Shown one piece after another: positions 34,686-42,888 of a stretch of DNA of 64,000 nucleotides; position 1 is the first letter of the stretch; the number at the start of each line of letters is the position of its first letter. This DNA comes from Paraferrimonas sp. SM1919. GTDB taxonomy: Bacteria > Pseudomonadota > Gammaproteobacteria > Enterobacterales > Shewanellaceae. Location of the stretch: assembly GCF_010993985.1 (NCBI RefSeq), contig NZ_WINH01000006.1:109999-173998 (forward strand). The letters are read 5' to 3'. The translations under genes were made by a program, and so were the position numbers. Below the pieces are notes generated by a model. That model did no database searches. It was given only the letters and a program-made list of their open reading frames with translations, and was not told the origin of the DNA.

Positions 34686-37040
34686 TTATTGTGTCGGAGT
34701 CAATGCTAGAGACCACACTACATCCCCCATGAGTAATGGACTGGCAAGGCCTTGTTCCCAATCTTTATGACCTGCACCATAATAAGGTGCAAGGGGATGG
34801 CCGCTTTGTCCAGCTGGCATATGCAAAATACCCTGTTGCTCATTACCAGGACTTACCACCAAACGCTGACTTGCTCCATGCTGAGGGCGCTGAACTCTCG
34901 GCATATTGGCATCTCCGGGAAGTTGGCTCGGCGCCATATTCACCTTATATTCAAACCATTGCTTTAACCCCAAAGGCATAAAGTCTGAAAGTGGATGTTT
35001 AATCGTCGCTATGTTTTGTTTACCCCAAGTTGCAGCATCTAGCGAACCAAATTCATCGGTCAGTTCCGCTGCAGACTGTGCCAACACCGCTAATAGCCAA
35101 TCATCAAAGGTTTTATGGTTCGCCACCAACCAGTCTGCTGGTTGCCTAGTGGCTAATAACCAAAGTGCCTGTTCTTTTTGTTTCAGAGTTAATAGTTGTT
35201 TATGCAGTTTCTTTAGATTTACTTGGCTGTCACTTTTGGCATAAATTGCCAGTGCCATATAGACATCTTGACGCCAATTGTCATAAAAGCGGCGTACTAA
35301 TGAATAGCCATAATCATTAACAGCGGCATGACCGCTAAAGCTTTCTAACGCGGCATACCACTCATGACCTTCTAAACCACGCCTCTCCAATAAAGCCATT
35401 AGCATCTTGTGCCACTTCGCTAACATTAACGCTCTATCATCTAGAGCTATGGCCAGTAACTGCTGTTCGTTAAATGAAGCTTTTGCCAGTAAACCGTCGG
35501 CTATTTGACGGGTCCGAGCACCAATATCATAACCCCCATCACCAATTTCTTTTAACATATGCCCTCCAACAACTCGACTGTTGGCAGTCCATACTCGATG
35601 GTTTTGTGGATTGATAATTTTAGGATAATGATCTTTTGCCAACCAACCCTGCCACAACTCATCGGCTTGCTGCCATGGCACTACTTGATTCGATACTGCA
35701 CTGCCCCTTTGTGGCAGCAAACCGGCAATGGTCCAACCTATATTGCCCTGACTGTCGGCGAGTACACAGTTTTGCGGTGGCATTCCTGCATTATTACAGG
35801 CACTGATTCCTTGGTTAACATTTTCAGCCAACATTAAATCCATTAAATTTAAGTTTACCGCTTTCGGATATTGAGCAAGCCAATGCAGCGCATGCCAACT
35901 ACCATCATCATTTTCGATCGCAGCTCCCCATTGCGTCATTGCGACTTCATAGTTGACTGTATCGGAACCTTTGACCTGAATTTGATGGGTCATTTTACCT
36001 AAGGGTTGCCAGCCCTGTGGGGTTTGGTAATGGCTACCATTTTCGTCAAGCTCTAGGGCAATTCTATCATGCCAATCACCATAGGAATTGGTAAACCCCC
36101 AAGCTAAATGGCCATTACTACCCACCACTATGCCAGGGATCCCTGGTAGGCTTAAGCCGACTATAGATTTGTCTTGATAGTGTAACTGAGCTCTAAACCA
36201 GGTATTAGGTACACTAATCCCTAAATGCATATCGTCAGCTAAAATGGCGCTACCATCTTTACTAAGTGAACCAGCTACTGCCCAGTTGTTAGAGCCATCA
36301 ATTGCTTTTTCTTCTACTACTTGTTTTTCATTAATTTTGATCTGATTTAAATTCAAATTTGCAATTATAGGCATTACTGATTTATCAGAACCATCTAAAG
36401 TGGCATCGTAAACATTACCAATAGGAGATAAAAACTCCAGCACCTGTTCACCGAAATGCCGAGCGACGATGGTCCGACTAAAATCATACTCTGCCGTTTC
36501 ATCATTCAATAATAAAAACATTGAATACACCACCAGCAAACTATCACTCGCTTGCCAGCGCTCAGGGGTAACTTGTAACAGCGTATATTCAAATGGAGCG
36601 GACTTTAGGGCAGCAAGACCAGCATTAACCCCTGCACTATAGCGCATCAGAGTATGTTGTTGCTCAGCCGATAATAAACTGAATGCCTTGGTGGCATTCG
36701 CTTGTAAGTAATGTAAGCGTACTTTTTTATCGGCATCAACGGCGGCTTTACCAAATAATTCAGCTAAACGGCCAGCACTTCGACGGCGCTGTAGATCCAT
36801 CTGAAAAAAACGCTCTTGAGCATGAACAAAACCCAAACCGTAAACGGCATCGTTTAAATCCGTCGCCTGCAAAGCCACTAAACCTTGAGCATCCCTTTCA
36901 ATTGTTACTTTTTGCTTAACATCGGCAGCTATCTGTCCTTCTAAAATCGGCAATGATTGCTGCAAAACAAACCCAAACATCAAAAACACAACGGTTAGGA
37001 TAACGAGCGTGGCGAATATTCCCTTAATTATTTTTTTCAT
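34686..37040 (-). CDS. Penicillin acylase family periplasmic amidohydrolase
   Basis: A 784-residue Ntn-hydrolase precursor. The N-terminus is a signal or anchor segment (GIFATLVILTVVFLMFGFVL), followed by an alpha-chain region with GLGFVHAQERFFQMDLQRR. The autoprocessing site is DGSNNWAV, so Ser250 would become the N-terminal nucleophile of the beta chain. Relatives cleave penicillins, acyl-homoserine lactones or other N-acyl amides; the substrate cannot be told from the sequence. Length and order are typical. Confidence 0.92.
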   Translation of the reverse strand: MKKIIKGIFATLVILTVVFLMFGFVLQQSLPILEGQIAADVKQKVTIERDAQGLVALQATDLNDAVYGLGFVHAQERFFQMDLQRRRSAGRLAELFGKAAVDADKKVRLHYLQANATKAFSLLSAEQQHTLMRYSAGVNAGLAALKSAPFEYTLLQVTPERWQASDSLLVVYSMFLLLNDETAEYDFSRTIVARHFGEQVLEFLSPIGNVYDATLDGSDKSVMPIIANLNLNQIKINEKQVVEEKAIDGSNNWAVAGSLSKDGSAILADDMHLGISVPNTWFRAQLHYQDKSIVGLSLPGIPGIVVGSNGHLAWGFTNSYGDWHDRIALELDENGSHYQTPQGWQPLGKMTHQIQVKGSDTVNYEVAMTQWGAAIENDDGSWHALHWLAQYPKAVNLNLMDLMLAENVNQGISACNNAGMPPQNCVLADSQGNIGWTIAGLLPQRGSAVSNQVVPWQQADELWQGWLAKDHYPKIINPQNHRVWTANSRVVGGHMLKEIGDGGYDIGARTRQIADGLLAKASFNEQQLLAIALDDRALMLAKWHKMLMALLERRGLEGHEWYAALESFSGHAAVNDYGYSLVRRFYDNWRQDVYMALAIYAKSDSQVNLKKLHKQLLTLKQKEQALWLLATRQPADWLVANHKTFDDWLLAVLAQSAAELTDEFGSLDAATWGKQNIATIKHPLSDFMPLGLKQWFEYKVNMAPSQLPGDANMPRVQRPQHGASQRLVVSPGNEQQGILHMPAGQSGHPLAPYYGAGHKDWEQGLASPLLMGDVVWSLALTPTQ

Positions 37041-37165
37041 AGTTTTTTGTCTATTTTTTAATCCTGGTTGTAGATTATCAAGTCAAGTGGCTGTGATCCA
37101 GAGCTAAAAACTACACTACAAGCCGTTATTTAATGGGCATTCGCTAGTCGGCAATGGCGCTTTAG

Positions 37166-37248
37166 TGTTATAATGATCGATTGCACACAGCAGATCAGGA
37201 CAGGGTTGATTTGCTGTCCGATTAATAGGCGCTCTTTCCTAACGCGCC
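37166..37248 (+). promoter_or_regulatory. deaD promoter and structured leader
   Basis: TGTTATAAT (37166-37174) is an extended -10 element. The leader has two hairpins, GGACAG/CTGTCC (37198-37219) and GGCGC/GCGCC (37228-37248), before AAGGCG and the ATG at 37266. A structured leader of about 85 bases fits a cold-induced helicase gene. Confidence 0.5.
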
Positions 37249-37265
37249 ATCATAAGGCGACATTA

Positions 37266-39170
37266 ATGTCTTCAGAACTGACTTTTGCCGAGCTAGGTTT
37301 ATCCGAGCCGGTATTACGTGCATTAACCGAATTAGGTTATGAAAAACCAACCCCTATCCAAGCTGCTGCTGTGGGGCCTCTTACCGAAGGTAGAGATATT
37401 CTTGGTCAAGCTCAAACGGGTACAGGTAAAACTGCTGCCTTTGCTTTACCTTTATTAGGGCGTGTTAATGCCAAATTAAATAAACCTCAAATTTTAGTCT
37501 TAGCCCCTACTCGCGAACTTGCCGTGCAAGTAGCCGAAGCTTTTCAGAGCTATGCTAAACATTTACCTGGTTTCCATGTACTACCTATTTATGGTGGTCA
37601 AAGCTACACCAACCAGTTACGCCAATTAAAGCGTGGACCACAAGTTATTGTTGGTACACCTGGGCGTGTTATGGATCATATGCGTCGTGAAACACTGGTT
37701 CTTAATGATCTTCAAGCATTAGTACTGGACGAAGCCGATGAAATGCTAAAAATGGGCTTCATCGATGATATTGAGTGGATCCTTTCTCACACTCCAGCAA
37801 GCCGTCAGCTAGCATTATTCTCGGCAACTATGCCTGATGCTATTCGTCGCGTGGCTGATCATCACCTTAAGAACCCAGAGCATATTTCGATTAAATCTGC
37901 TACTGCAACCGTAGATCGCATTGATCAAAGCTTTGTTCAAGTTGCTCAAAATCAAAAACTTGAAGCATTGAGCCGCATTTTAGAAGTTGAAGATACTGAT
38001 GGTATTATCATCTTCGTTCGCACCCGTAACAGCGCAGAAGAACTTGCTGAAAAGTTAGAAGCTCGTGGTTACGCATCTAGTGGCTTACATGGCGAAATGA
38101 GCCAACAGGCTCGCGAACGTGCTGTTGAAGCCCTAAAGAAGGGTAAATTAGATATTCTAATCGCTACTGACGTTGCTGCTCGCGGTCTCGACGTTGAGCG
38201 TATTGGTCATGTAATTAATTATGATATCCCGTACGATACCGAAGCTTATGTTCACCGTATCGGCCGTACCGGTCGTGCTGGTCGTAACGGTAAAGCAATT
38301 CTGTTTGTTACTTCTCGTGAAATGCGTATGCTGCGTACCATTGAGCGTGCCACCCGTGGCCGAATTGCAAAATTAGATATCCCAAGTTCTGAAAGCGTTT
38401 CAGAGCGTCGTGTAGAGCGTTTAGCCAGCCAAATCCAAGAAACTCTGGATAAAGGCGGACTAGACTTTATGCAAGCAACCGTTGCTAAGCTTTGTAACCA
38501 ACTTGAAGTGGATTCTGACGCCCTAGCTTCTGCTCTGTTGCAACATGTACAACAAAAACGTCCACTCCAAATTTCTGAAATGCCTAAGCATGAACGTCGT
38601 GAGCGTAATGAACGCAACGACCGTAATGAGCGTGGTCGTGACCGCGATCGTGGTGAGCGTGGCGAACGTAACCGTCGTACCCGTCCAGCACCGTCTGACT
38701 TTGGTAAGCCAGATGGCCTAAAAGGTATGCCTGAAGTGCAACTACAACGCTACCTTATCGATGTAGGCCGTAGCCATGGTGTGCAAGTGGGTAACATTGT
38801 TGGGGCGATTGCAAATGAGGCTGACATCGAGTCACGTTATATTGGTCAAATCGAAATGTATGATGACATGACTACCGTAGACTTACCCGTTGGTATGCCA
38901 AATGAGGTTCTAAGCCATCTGCGTAAAGTATGGGTATGTGGTCAGAAGCTAAATATCCGTGAAGCTAAACCCGGTGCAGCCCGTGAAGGTAACGGTGGCG
39001 AATCTGCTCCCGCTGGACAACGCCGTGGCGGTGGTCGTCGCGATGACCGTGGTGGACGTGATGGTCGTGGTGGTAACCGTGGTGGCCAACGTAGTCAAGG
39101 GCATCGTAAAGGTGGTGAAGGCCGCGGTAACGGTGGCGAGCGCAAACGTCGCCCACGCAACGAAGACTAA
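37266..39170 (+). CDS. deaD: ATP-dependent DEAD-box RNA helicase DeaD/CsdA
   Basis: A 634-residue DEAD-box helicase for ribosome assembly and cold growth. The Q motif is FAELGLSEPVLRAL with PTPIQ, motif I is AQTGTGKTA, motif II is DEAD, motif III is SAT, and motif VI is HRIGRTGRAGR. A DbpA-type RNA-binding domain lies at about residues 485-575 and the tail is Arg/Gly-rich (RRGGGRRDDRGGRDGRGG). The start MSSELTFAELG is chosen because it matches the family N-terminus; the open frame upstream covers the leader. Confidence 0.96.
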   Translation: MSSELTFAELGLSEPVLRALTELGYEKPTPIQAAAVGPLTEGRDILGQAQTGTGKTAAFALPLLGRVNAKLNKPQILVLAPTRELAVQVAEAFQSYAKHLPGFHVLPIYGGQSYTNQLRQLKRGPQVIVGTPGRVMDHMRRETLVLNDLQALVLDEADEMLKMGFIDDIEWILSHTPASRQLALFSATMPDAIRRVADHHLKNPEHISIKSATATVDRIDQSFVQVAQNQKLEALSRILEVEDTDGIIIFVRTRNSAEELAEKLEARGYASSGLHGEMSQQARERAVEALKKGKLDILIATDVAARGLDVERIGHVINYDIPYDTEAYVHRIGRTGRAGRNGKAILFVTSREMRMLRTIERATRGRIAKLDIPSSESVSERRVERLASQIQETLDKGGLDFMQATVAKLCNQLEVDSDALASALLQHVQQKRPLQISEMPKHERRERNERNDRNERGRDRDRGERGERNRRTRPAPSDFGKPDGLKGMPEVQLQRYLIDVGRSHGVQVGNIVGAIANEADIESRYIGQIEMYDDMTTVDLPVGMPNEVLSHLRKVWVCGQKLNIREAKPGAAREGNGGESAPAGQRRGGGRRDDRGGRDGRGGNRGGQRSQGHRKGGEGRGNGGERKRRPRNED

Positions 39171-39173
39171 TTC

Positions 39174-39205
39174 AGAAGCTAGAAGCTAGAAGCTAGAAGC
39201 TAGAA
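39174..39205. repeat. Tandem heptamer array AGAAGCT (4.6 copies)
   Basis: AGAAGCT is repeated exactly four times and followed by AGAA, starting three bases after the deaD stop and just before its terminator. Confidence 0.9.
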
Positions 39206-39210
39206 AATAT

Positions 39211-39246
39211 TAAGCCCCTTGAGTGACGACTTAAGGGGCTTTTTTA
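39211..39246. terminator. Terminator between deaD and the envelope caspase locus
   Basis: TAAGCCCCTT and AAGGGGCTTTTTT form a strong stem with a T run on the plus strand. On the minus strand it lies 33 bases after the stop of the DUF4384-like gene and can serve both. Confidence 0.88.
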
Positions 39247-39278
39247 TTAACAAAATATCGGCAAAAAGTAACTTCAAA

Positions 39279-40370
39279 TTAGTAAGTTGTGCCGCTAGTT
39301 TCAGGTTCAGTCTTTACATTAAACATTGCGGTTTTTACAACACTACTATTGTTATCTAACCAAGCTAAAAAACTATCCAGTGAGTAATTGCCTTGTTTAG
39401 TTATAAGCCCCTTACCACGTTCAAGTGCCGAAATACCGCTTACCCTAAACTTTTTATCGCTATAAACAAGCACATAAATATCAGAGTCAGCTTTTCCTTC
39501 CTCTAATAATTCTGCCTTCATAAAACCACTAACTGGAAACACAGCCTTGTCATTGCTATTTGGGGTTAAGCCTTCGACTGCAGATACACGTCCATCAGCA
39601 TAGAGATTAAATAATTGATAATAGCGAGCACCTGAAAGCTGAGCACTAAACTTAAAAAAGCTTCCCTGCCTTAGTGAGCTTGCAGGGTTTAACTGGCCAT
39701 CATTCCACTTAAGCAACGTAAACTCTACGTCCCCTTCGTTTAGGTTCACATAGCTTAATAGATCAGATTCCGGCAGAGCTTGGCTTACGCCATCTGCACT
39801 CAATAACCATTGGTTATTGAAGTACTCTAATGACACCCCTACTGTTTTCTCAGGTCTAACACTCCCTCTAGCGACTAATAAGTTCTCAAGTTTTACCAGT
39901 GGAGCGCTAGCAACAATATTTTTTGAACCCGAAAATGTAATTGCACTAGCCTTCCCGCCCCAATGTTCAATCAGCTTACTGGCAAGTTGATTAATTGGAG
40001 GACGGCTATCCCAAGAAACAAATAAGTTATGAAGCCCTTGCTCGTCAGTATAAGAGCAAACATCTATGGCATCACTAAGCTTGCCTTTAGTCTGAGACTT
40101 CACATTGAGACGAAAGGACTCTTCACTTGTTCCGTTAGCTTGCTTGCCTGAGACTTCAGTTTCCGTTTGAATGTTTACTTGATATTGTTCAAGTATCGAT
40201 TGTAAAGCGTTTTGCTTAGCTTGCTGGCGATCTTCATTTATCCCATGCCCCACAATCAAATGCTTAGGAAGATCTCGAATTTTAGCATCACATAGCAACT
40301 GATTAGACGCATTAGCGTTGGCTGCTATCATTAGCAGACCAATTAAACTTAGTGAAAAAGATAACTTCAT
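39279..40370 (-). CDS. LPP20-like / DUF4384-like secreted protein, copy A
   Basis: A 363-residue exported protein with signal peptide MKLSFSLSLIGLLMIAANANA. Residues about 35-110 have the LPP20-like pattern (LIVGHGINEDRQQAKQNALQ and a following helix). The C-terminal half looks like a DUF4384 domain (YYQLFNLYADGRVSAVEGL and FPVSGFMKAELLEEGKADSD). It is the last gene of cassette A and its start overlaps the caspase stop. A diverged paralogue at 47160 has the same order and length. Family names are by pattern; the function is unknown. Confidence 0.72.
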   Translation of the reverse strand: MKLSFSLSLIGLLMIAANANASNQLLCDAKIRDLPKHLIVGHGINEDRQQAKQNALQSILEQYQVNIQTETEVSGKQANGTSEESFRLNVKSQTKGKLSDAIDVCSYTDEQGLHNLFVSWDSRPPINQLASKLIEHWGGKASAITFSGSKNIVASAPLVKLENLLVARGSVRPEKTVGVSLEYFNNQWLLSADGVSQALPESDLLSYVNLNEGDVEFTLLKWNDGQLNPASSLRQGSFFKFSAQLSGARYYQLFNLYADGRVSAVEGLTPNSNDKAVFPVSGFMKAELLEEGKADSDIYVLVYSDKKFRVSGISALERGKGLITKQGNYSLDSFLAWLDNNSSVVKTAMFNVKTEPETSGTTY

Positions 40371-41548
40371 TAGTTTTTTAACTCCGCAATGACACGACGA
40401 CCATTACCTTTAAACACTGGATCTTGCTTAGGCAGATCTTCCTTGGTGTATTGCAGGCGAACTTCTCTACTTACATAGGCAGAAAGCTCATCAAAACTGA
40501 TCTTGTTGTCCTTGTTCTTATCCGCATCACCCTGAAGCCCAGAGAGAAGATGATAGGTAAATAGACTATGTTCAGCATCTGGATACCAGTTACTCACTTG
40601 GTTTCTGCTGGTACTCGTCATCACCTCTGCTTTTTTCAAATTGCTGCTGAAATCAACGGTTTCAGGAGAGACAAGGCTGCCTGCACTAATATTTTCAAAT
40701 AAGCTATTGCCACTTCCTGAGGCCTGACCTGAGAAACACGCGTCAACAATAACGGTAACATTATTAGTTGGTAATCGATTGATACTGGCATAGAAGTCCG
40801 AGGTTGAATAAGCAGCGGTATCCATGTAGCTATTCATATTTGCACGGGAAATTTCTGTTGGCAGAAAATAAGACTCGCCCGGGCGGCTTGGGTCTGGAGA
40901 ACCATGACCTGAATAATAAATAAATACTTCAGGGTTGCTTTCATCCTCTGCTAATGCAGCAACCATATTATAAATTTTGCCCCGGTAGCCATTACTTTTA
41001 TTTCCAAATAGTGTTTGGAAGTCAACTTGGCTGATATTACTTTTCATATCGACATTTTCATAACCAAGAGTTCTTTCAACATACTTCTTTACAAGCTTTG
41101 CATCATTCACTGCAAAATCTACATTTTCGATATGATCGTAGTTAGCATTTCCAATGACAATGCCAAAGGCATTCTCCTTGTTTTTTTGAGATTTAGGAAT
41201 ATTTATTGCGATTGACTTAATTAATGCCTTTTTCTCTGCTTTAATGTCCGCAGCCAACCTATTTGGGTAATAAGGGTAATCACGAGTAGTCATTCCTATA
41301 ACATATCGCTCTTTTCCCCTTGGTCCATCTTTCCAACGATAACTTGGTTTACCGTTAGCAAGCTCTATATTACCATCAGAAGATTTATATTTAAGGGCTG
41401 ACTTTAAGTATGACTCTGCACTCTTATAATCTTTTGTCTTATATGCCTTGATAGCTTTGTTGAATTCATTTAACGCTTTTTCTTCAGAGGCAGTCGCAGG
41501 TACTGTAATACATAAAAGTAAAGCTGAGATTATATTTATTATTTTCAT
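40370..41548 (-). CDS. Secreted caspase-family (C14) peptidase, copy A
   Basis: A 392-residue protein with signal peptide ending VPATAS, then a short TPR-like helical pair (FNKAIKAYKTKDYKSAESYL). The p20-like caspase domain spans about residues 125-340. The catalytic dyad is His215 (YYSGHGSP) and Cys271 (VDACFSGQ). An EF-hand-like loop, DADKNKDNKISFDEL, follows at about residue 348, suggesting calcium control. Most bacterial caspase homologues are cytoplasmic; export to the envelope is unusual. Paralogue at 48233. It lies 20 bases after the barrel gene. Confidence 0.87.
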   Translation of the reverse strand: MKIINIISALLLCITVPATASEEKALNEFNKAIKAYKTKDYKSAESYLKSALKYKSSDGNIELANGKPSYRWKDGPRGKERYVIGMTTRDYPYYPNRLAADIKAEKKALIKSIAINIPKSQKNKENAFGIVIGNANYDHIENVDFAVNDAKLVKKYVERTLGYENVDMKSNISQVDFQTLFGNKSNGYRGKIYNMVAALAEDESNPEVFIYYSGHGSPDPSRPGESYFLPTEISRANMNSYMDTAAYSTSDFYASINRLPTNNVTVIVDACFSGQASGSGNSLFENISAGSLVSPETVDFSSNLKKAEVMTSTSRNQVSNWYPDAEHSLFTYHLLSGLQGDADKNKDNKISFDELSAYVSREVRLQYTKEDLPKQDPVFKGNGRRVIAELKN

Positions 41549-41568
41549 AGTGTCACCTAAACGCTAAA

Positions 41569-42807
41569 TTACTGCCAAGCAAATGAGACAGATACTGAGG
41601 CTAGAGTCTCTTCTGTATCTTTGTAATTAGTTATTAAAGGGTTGGCATGTATATTTCTTTTTTCCAGTGCGCCATCAATATGAAAGTGAGAAATATTTAT
41701 GCCCGCCCCAAAGGAATTAGACTCATATCCTTTAGATGGTATTAACCCAACCCTATAATCAGGCTTGCTATCCAATTCCATTTCAGACTTAGTTTGACCT
41801 GCTCTAAGATATATACTGAAATCAACATTACCGGGTATGATCTGAATTTCAGCGCCCATAGCTTGTTTATTGTATTCAGGCTCCATAAAAGCATTTATTG
41901 CCCATGTATTATCACTTTCAGGCTCTTTTATTGCCCCAGCATATTCAGTTTCTGAAAACTTAATTTTTTCTTGTTGCGCAGATAATGAGGTTACCACTGA
42001 GAAACTCCAAAGAGTAATAGGTAATGAAACGCTGGCACCATAACTAAGCGATTGAGGTCTGCTCATTAAAGTTTTTTCTGAAATAGGCCCATCGATGACT
42101 CTATCAGGGTTCGTATCTGGCAACCCTTTTTCTGTCTCTGCCATTAATTTTGAACGATAATTTACCCCTAATCTAAAATCGAAAGGAGATACAGTATCTT
42201 CAAATAAAGTCCATTTAACTAAGCTACCAACCGTATAGCCCCAGCCTTCACGCTTTTCATTTATTTTTGGCAGACTTTCTCCTGTCAGATTCTCAATCAC
42301 TTTATCGTCTAAAGTAATCAAGTCATAACTTGCCCCTAACAGGAAGTTTTCTCCTAAACCAAATGCAAACGCAATTTTAATTTCAGATGCTTCAGTCTCT
42401 ACTCGAGCTAGGTCACCATAATGGTTCACCAGTTGCCCCCAGCTATATGGCTTAAAATAGGCTATTGAGAAGCCACCATTTTTAAAACTTGCATACTTCA
42501 ATTCTTGACTAGTTGCATACAAATCTAGAGTGCCATCACTATTAGTGGCCAACTGAGGTTTAATAACATCACCAAACTCTACAGTTAAATCTTTATGCTC
42601 AGGGCTTAAAGCTAGAGCAGCTGGGTTATACCATAGGGCTGAACTGTCTGAGATATAAGCTACCGCACTCCCCCCCATGCCCATCGCCCGAGTACCAGGA
42701 ACAGAAAAGCCATCATCTGCAGCTTTAGCTTGAAAGCTAACAATACCCAAAGAAATCAAGGGCAATACTTTGAAAAAATTTGTACTAACTTTATCCATAA
42801 AAAACAT
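41569..42807 (-). CDS. FadL/OmpP1-like outer-membrane barrel, copy A
   Basis: A 412-residue protein with signal peptide ending SFQAKA and the mature start ADDGFSVPGTRAMGMGGSAVA, followed by SALWYNPAALA. This N-terminal pattern is that of OmpP1/FadL-type and PorV-like barrels. The C-terminus is VSVSFAWQ. The start is ambiguous between ATG codons at 42807 and 42798. It heads cassette A; its paralogue at 49442 heads cassette B and shares the C-terminal NPLITN block. It probably offers a channel or anchor for its neighbours, which is inference. Confidence 0.8.
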   Translation of the reverse strand: MFFMDKVSTNFFKVLPLISLGIVSFQAKAADDGFSVPGTRAMGMGGSAVAYISDSSALWYNPAALALSPEHKDLTVEFGDVIKPQLATNSDGTLDLYATSQELKYASFKNGGFSIAYFKPYSWGQLVNHYGDLARVETEASEIKIAFAFGLGENFLLGASYDLITLDDKVIENLTGESLPKINEKREGWGYTVGSLVKWTLFEDTVSPFDFRLGVNYRSKLMAETEKGLPDTNPDRVIDGPISEKTLMSRPQSLSYGASVSLPITLWSFSVVTSLSAQQEKIKFSETEYAGAIKEPESDNTWAINAFMEPEYNKQAMGAEIQIIPGNVDFSIYLRAGQTKSEMELDSKPDYRVGLIPSKGYESNSFGAGINISHFHIDGALEKRNIHANPLITNYKDTEETLASVSVSFAWQ

Positions 42808-42852
42808 CAATCCATTAATACCTATAATTAAACGTATGAATAATCAAGGAAG

Positions 42853-42875
42853 AGAGCCCCTCTAGGAGGGTGCTC
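42853..42875 (-). terminator. Hairpin between the repeat protein and cassette A
   Basis: GAGCACCCTCC and AGAGGGGCTC (minus strand) form an imperfect stem, 14 bases past the stop of the repeat protein. The T tail is weak, so read-through into cassette A is possible. Confidence 0.5.
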
Positions 42876-42888
42876 AAATTACAAAGCA

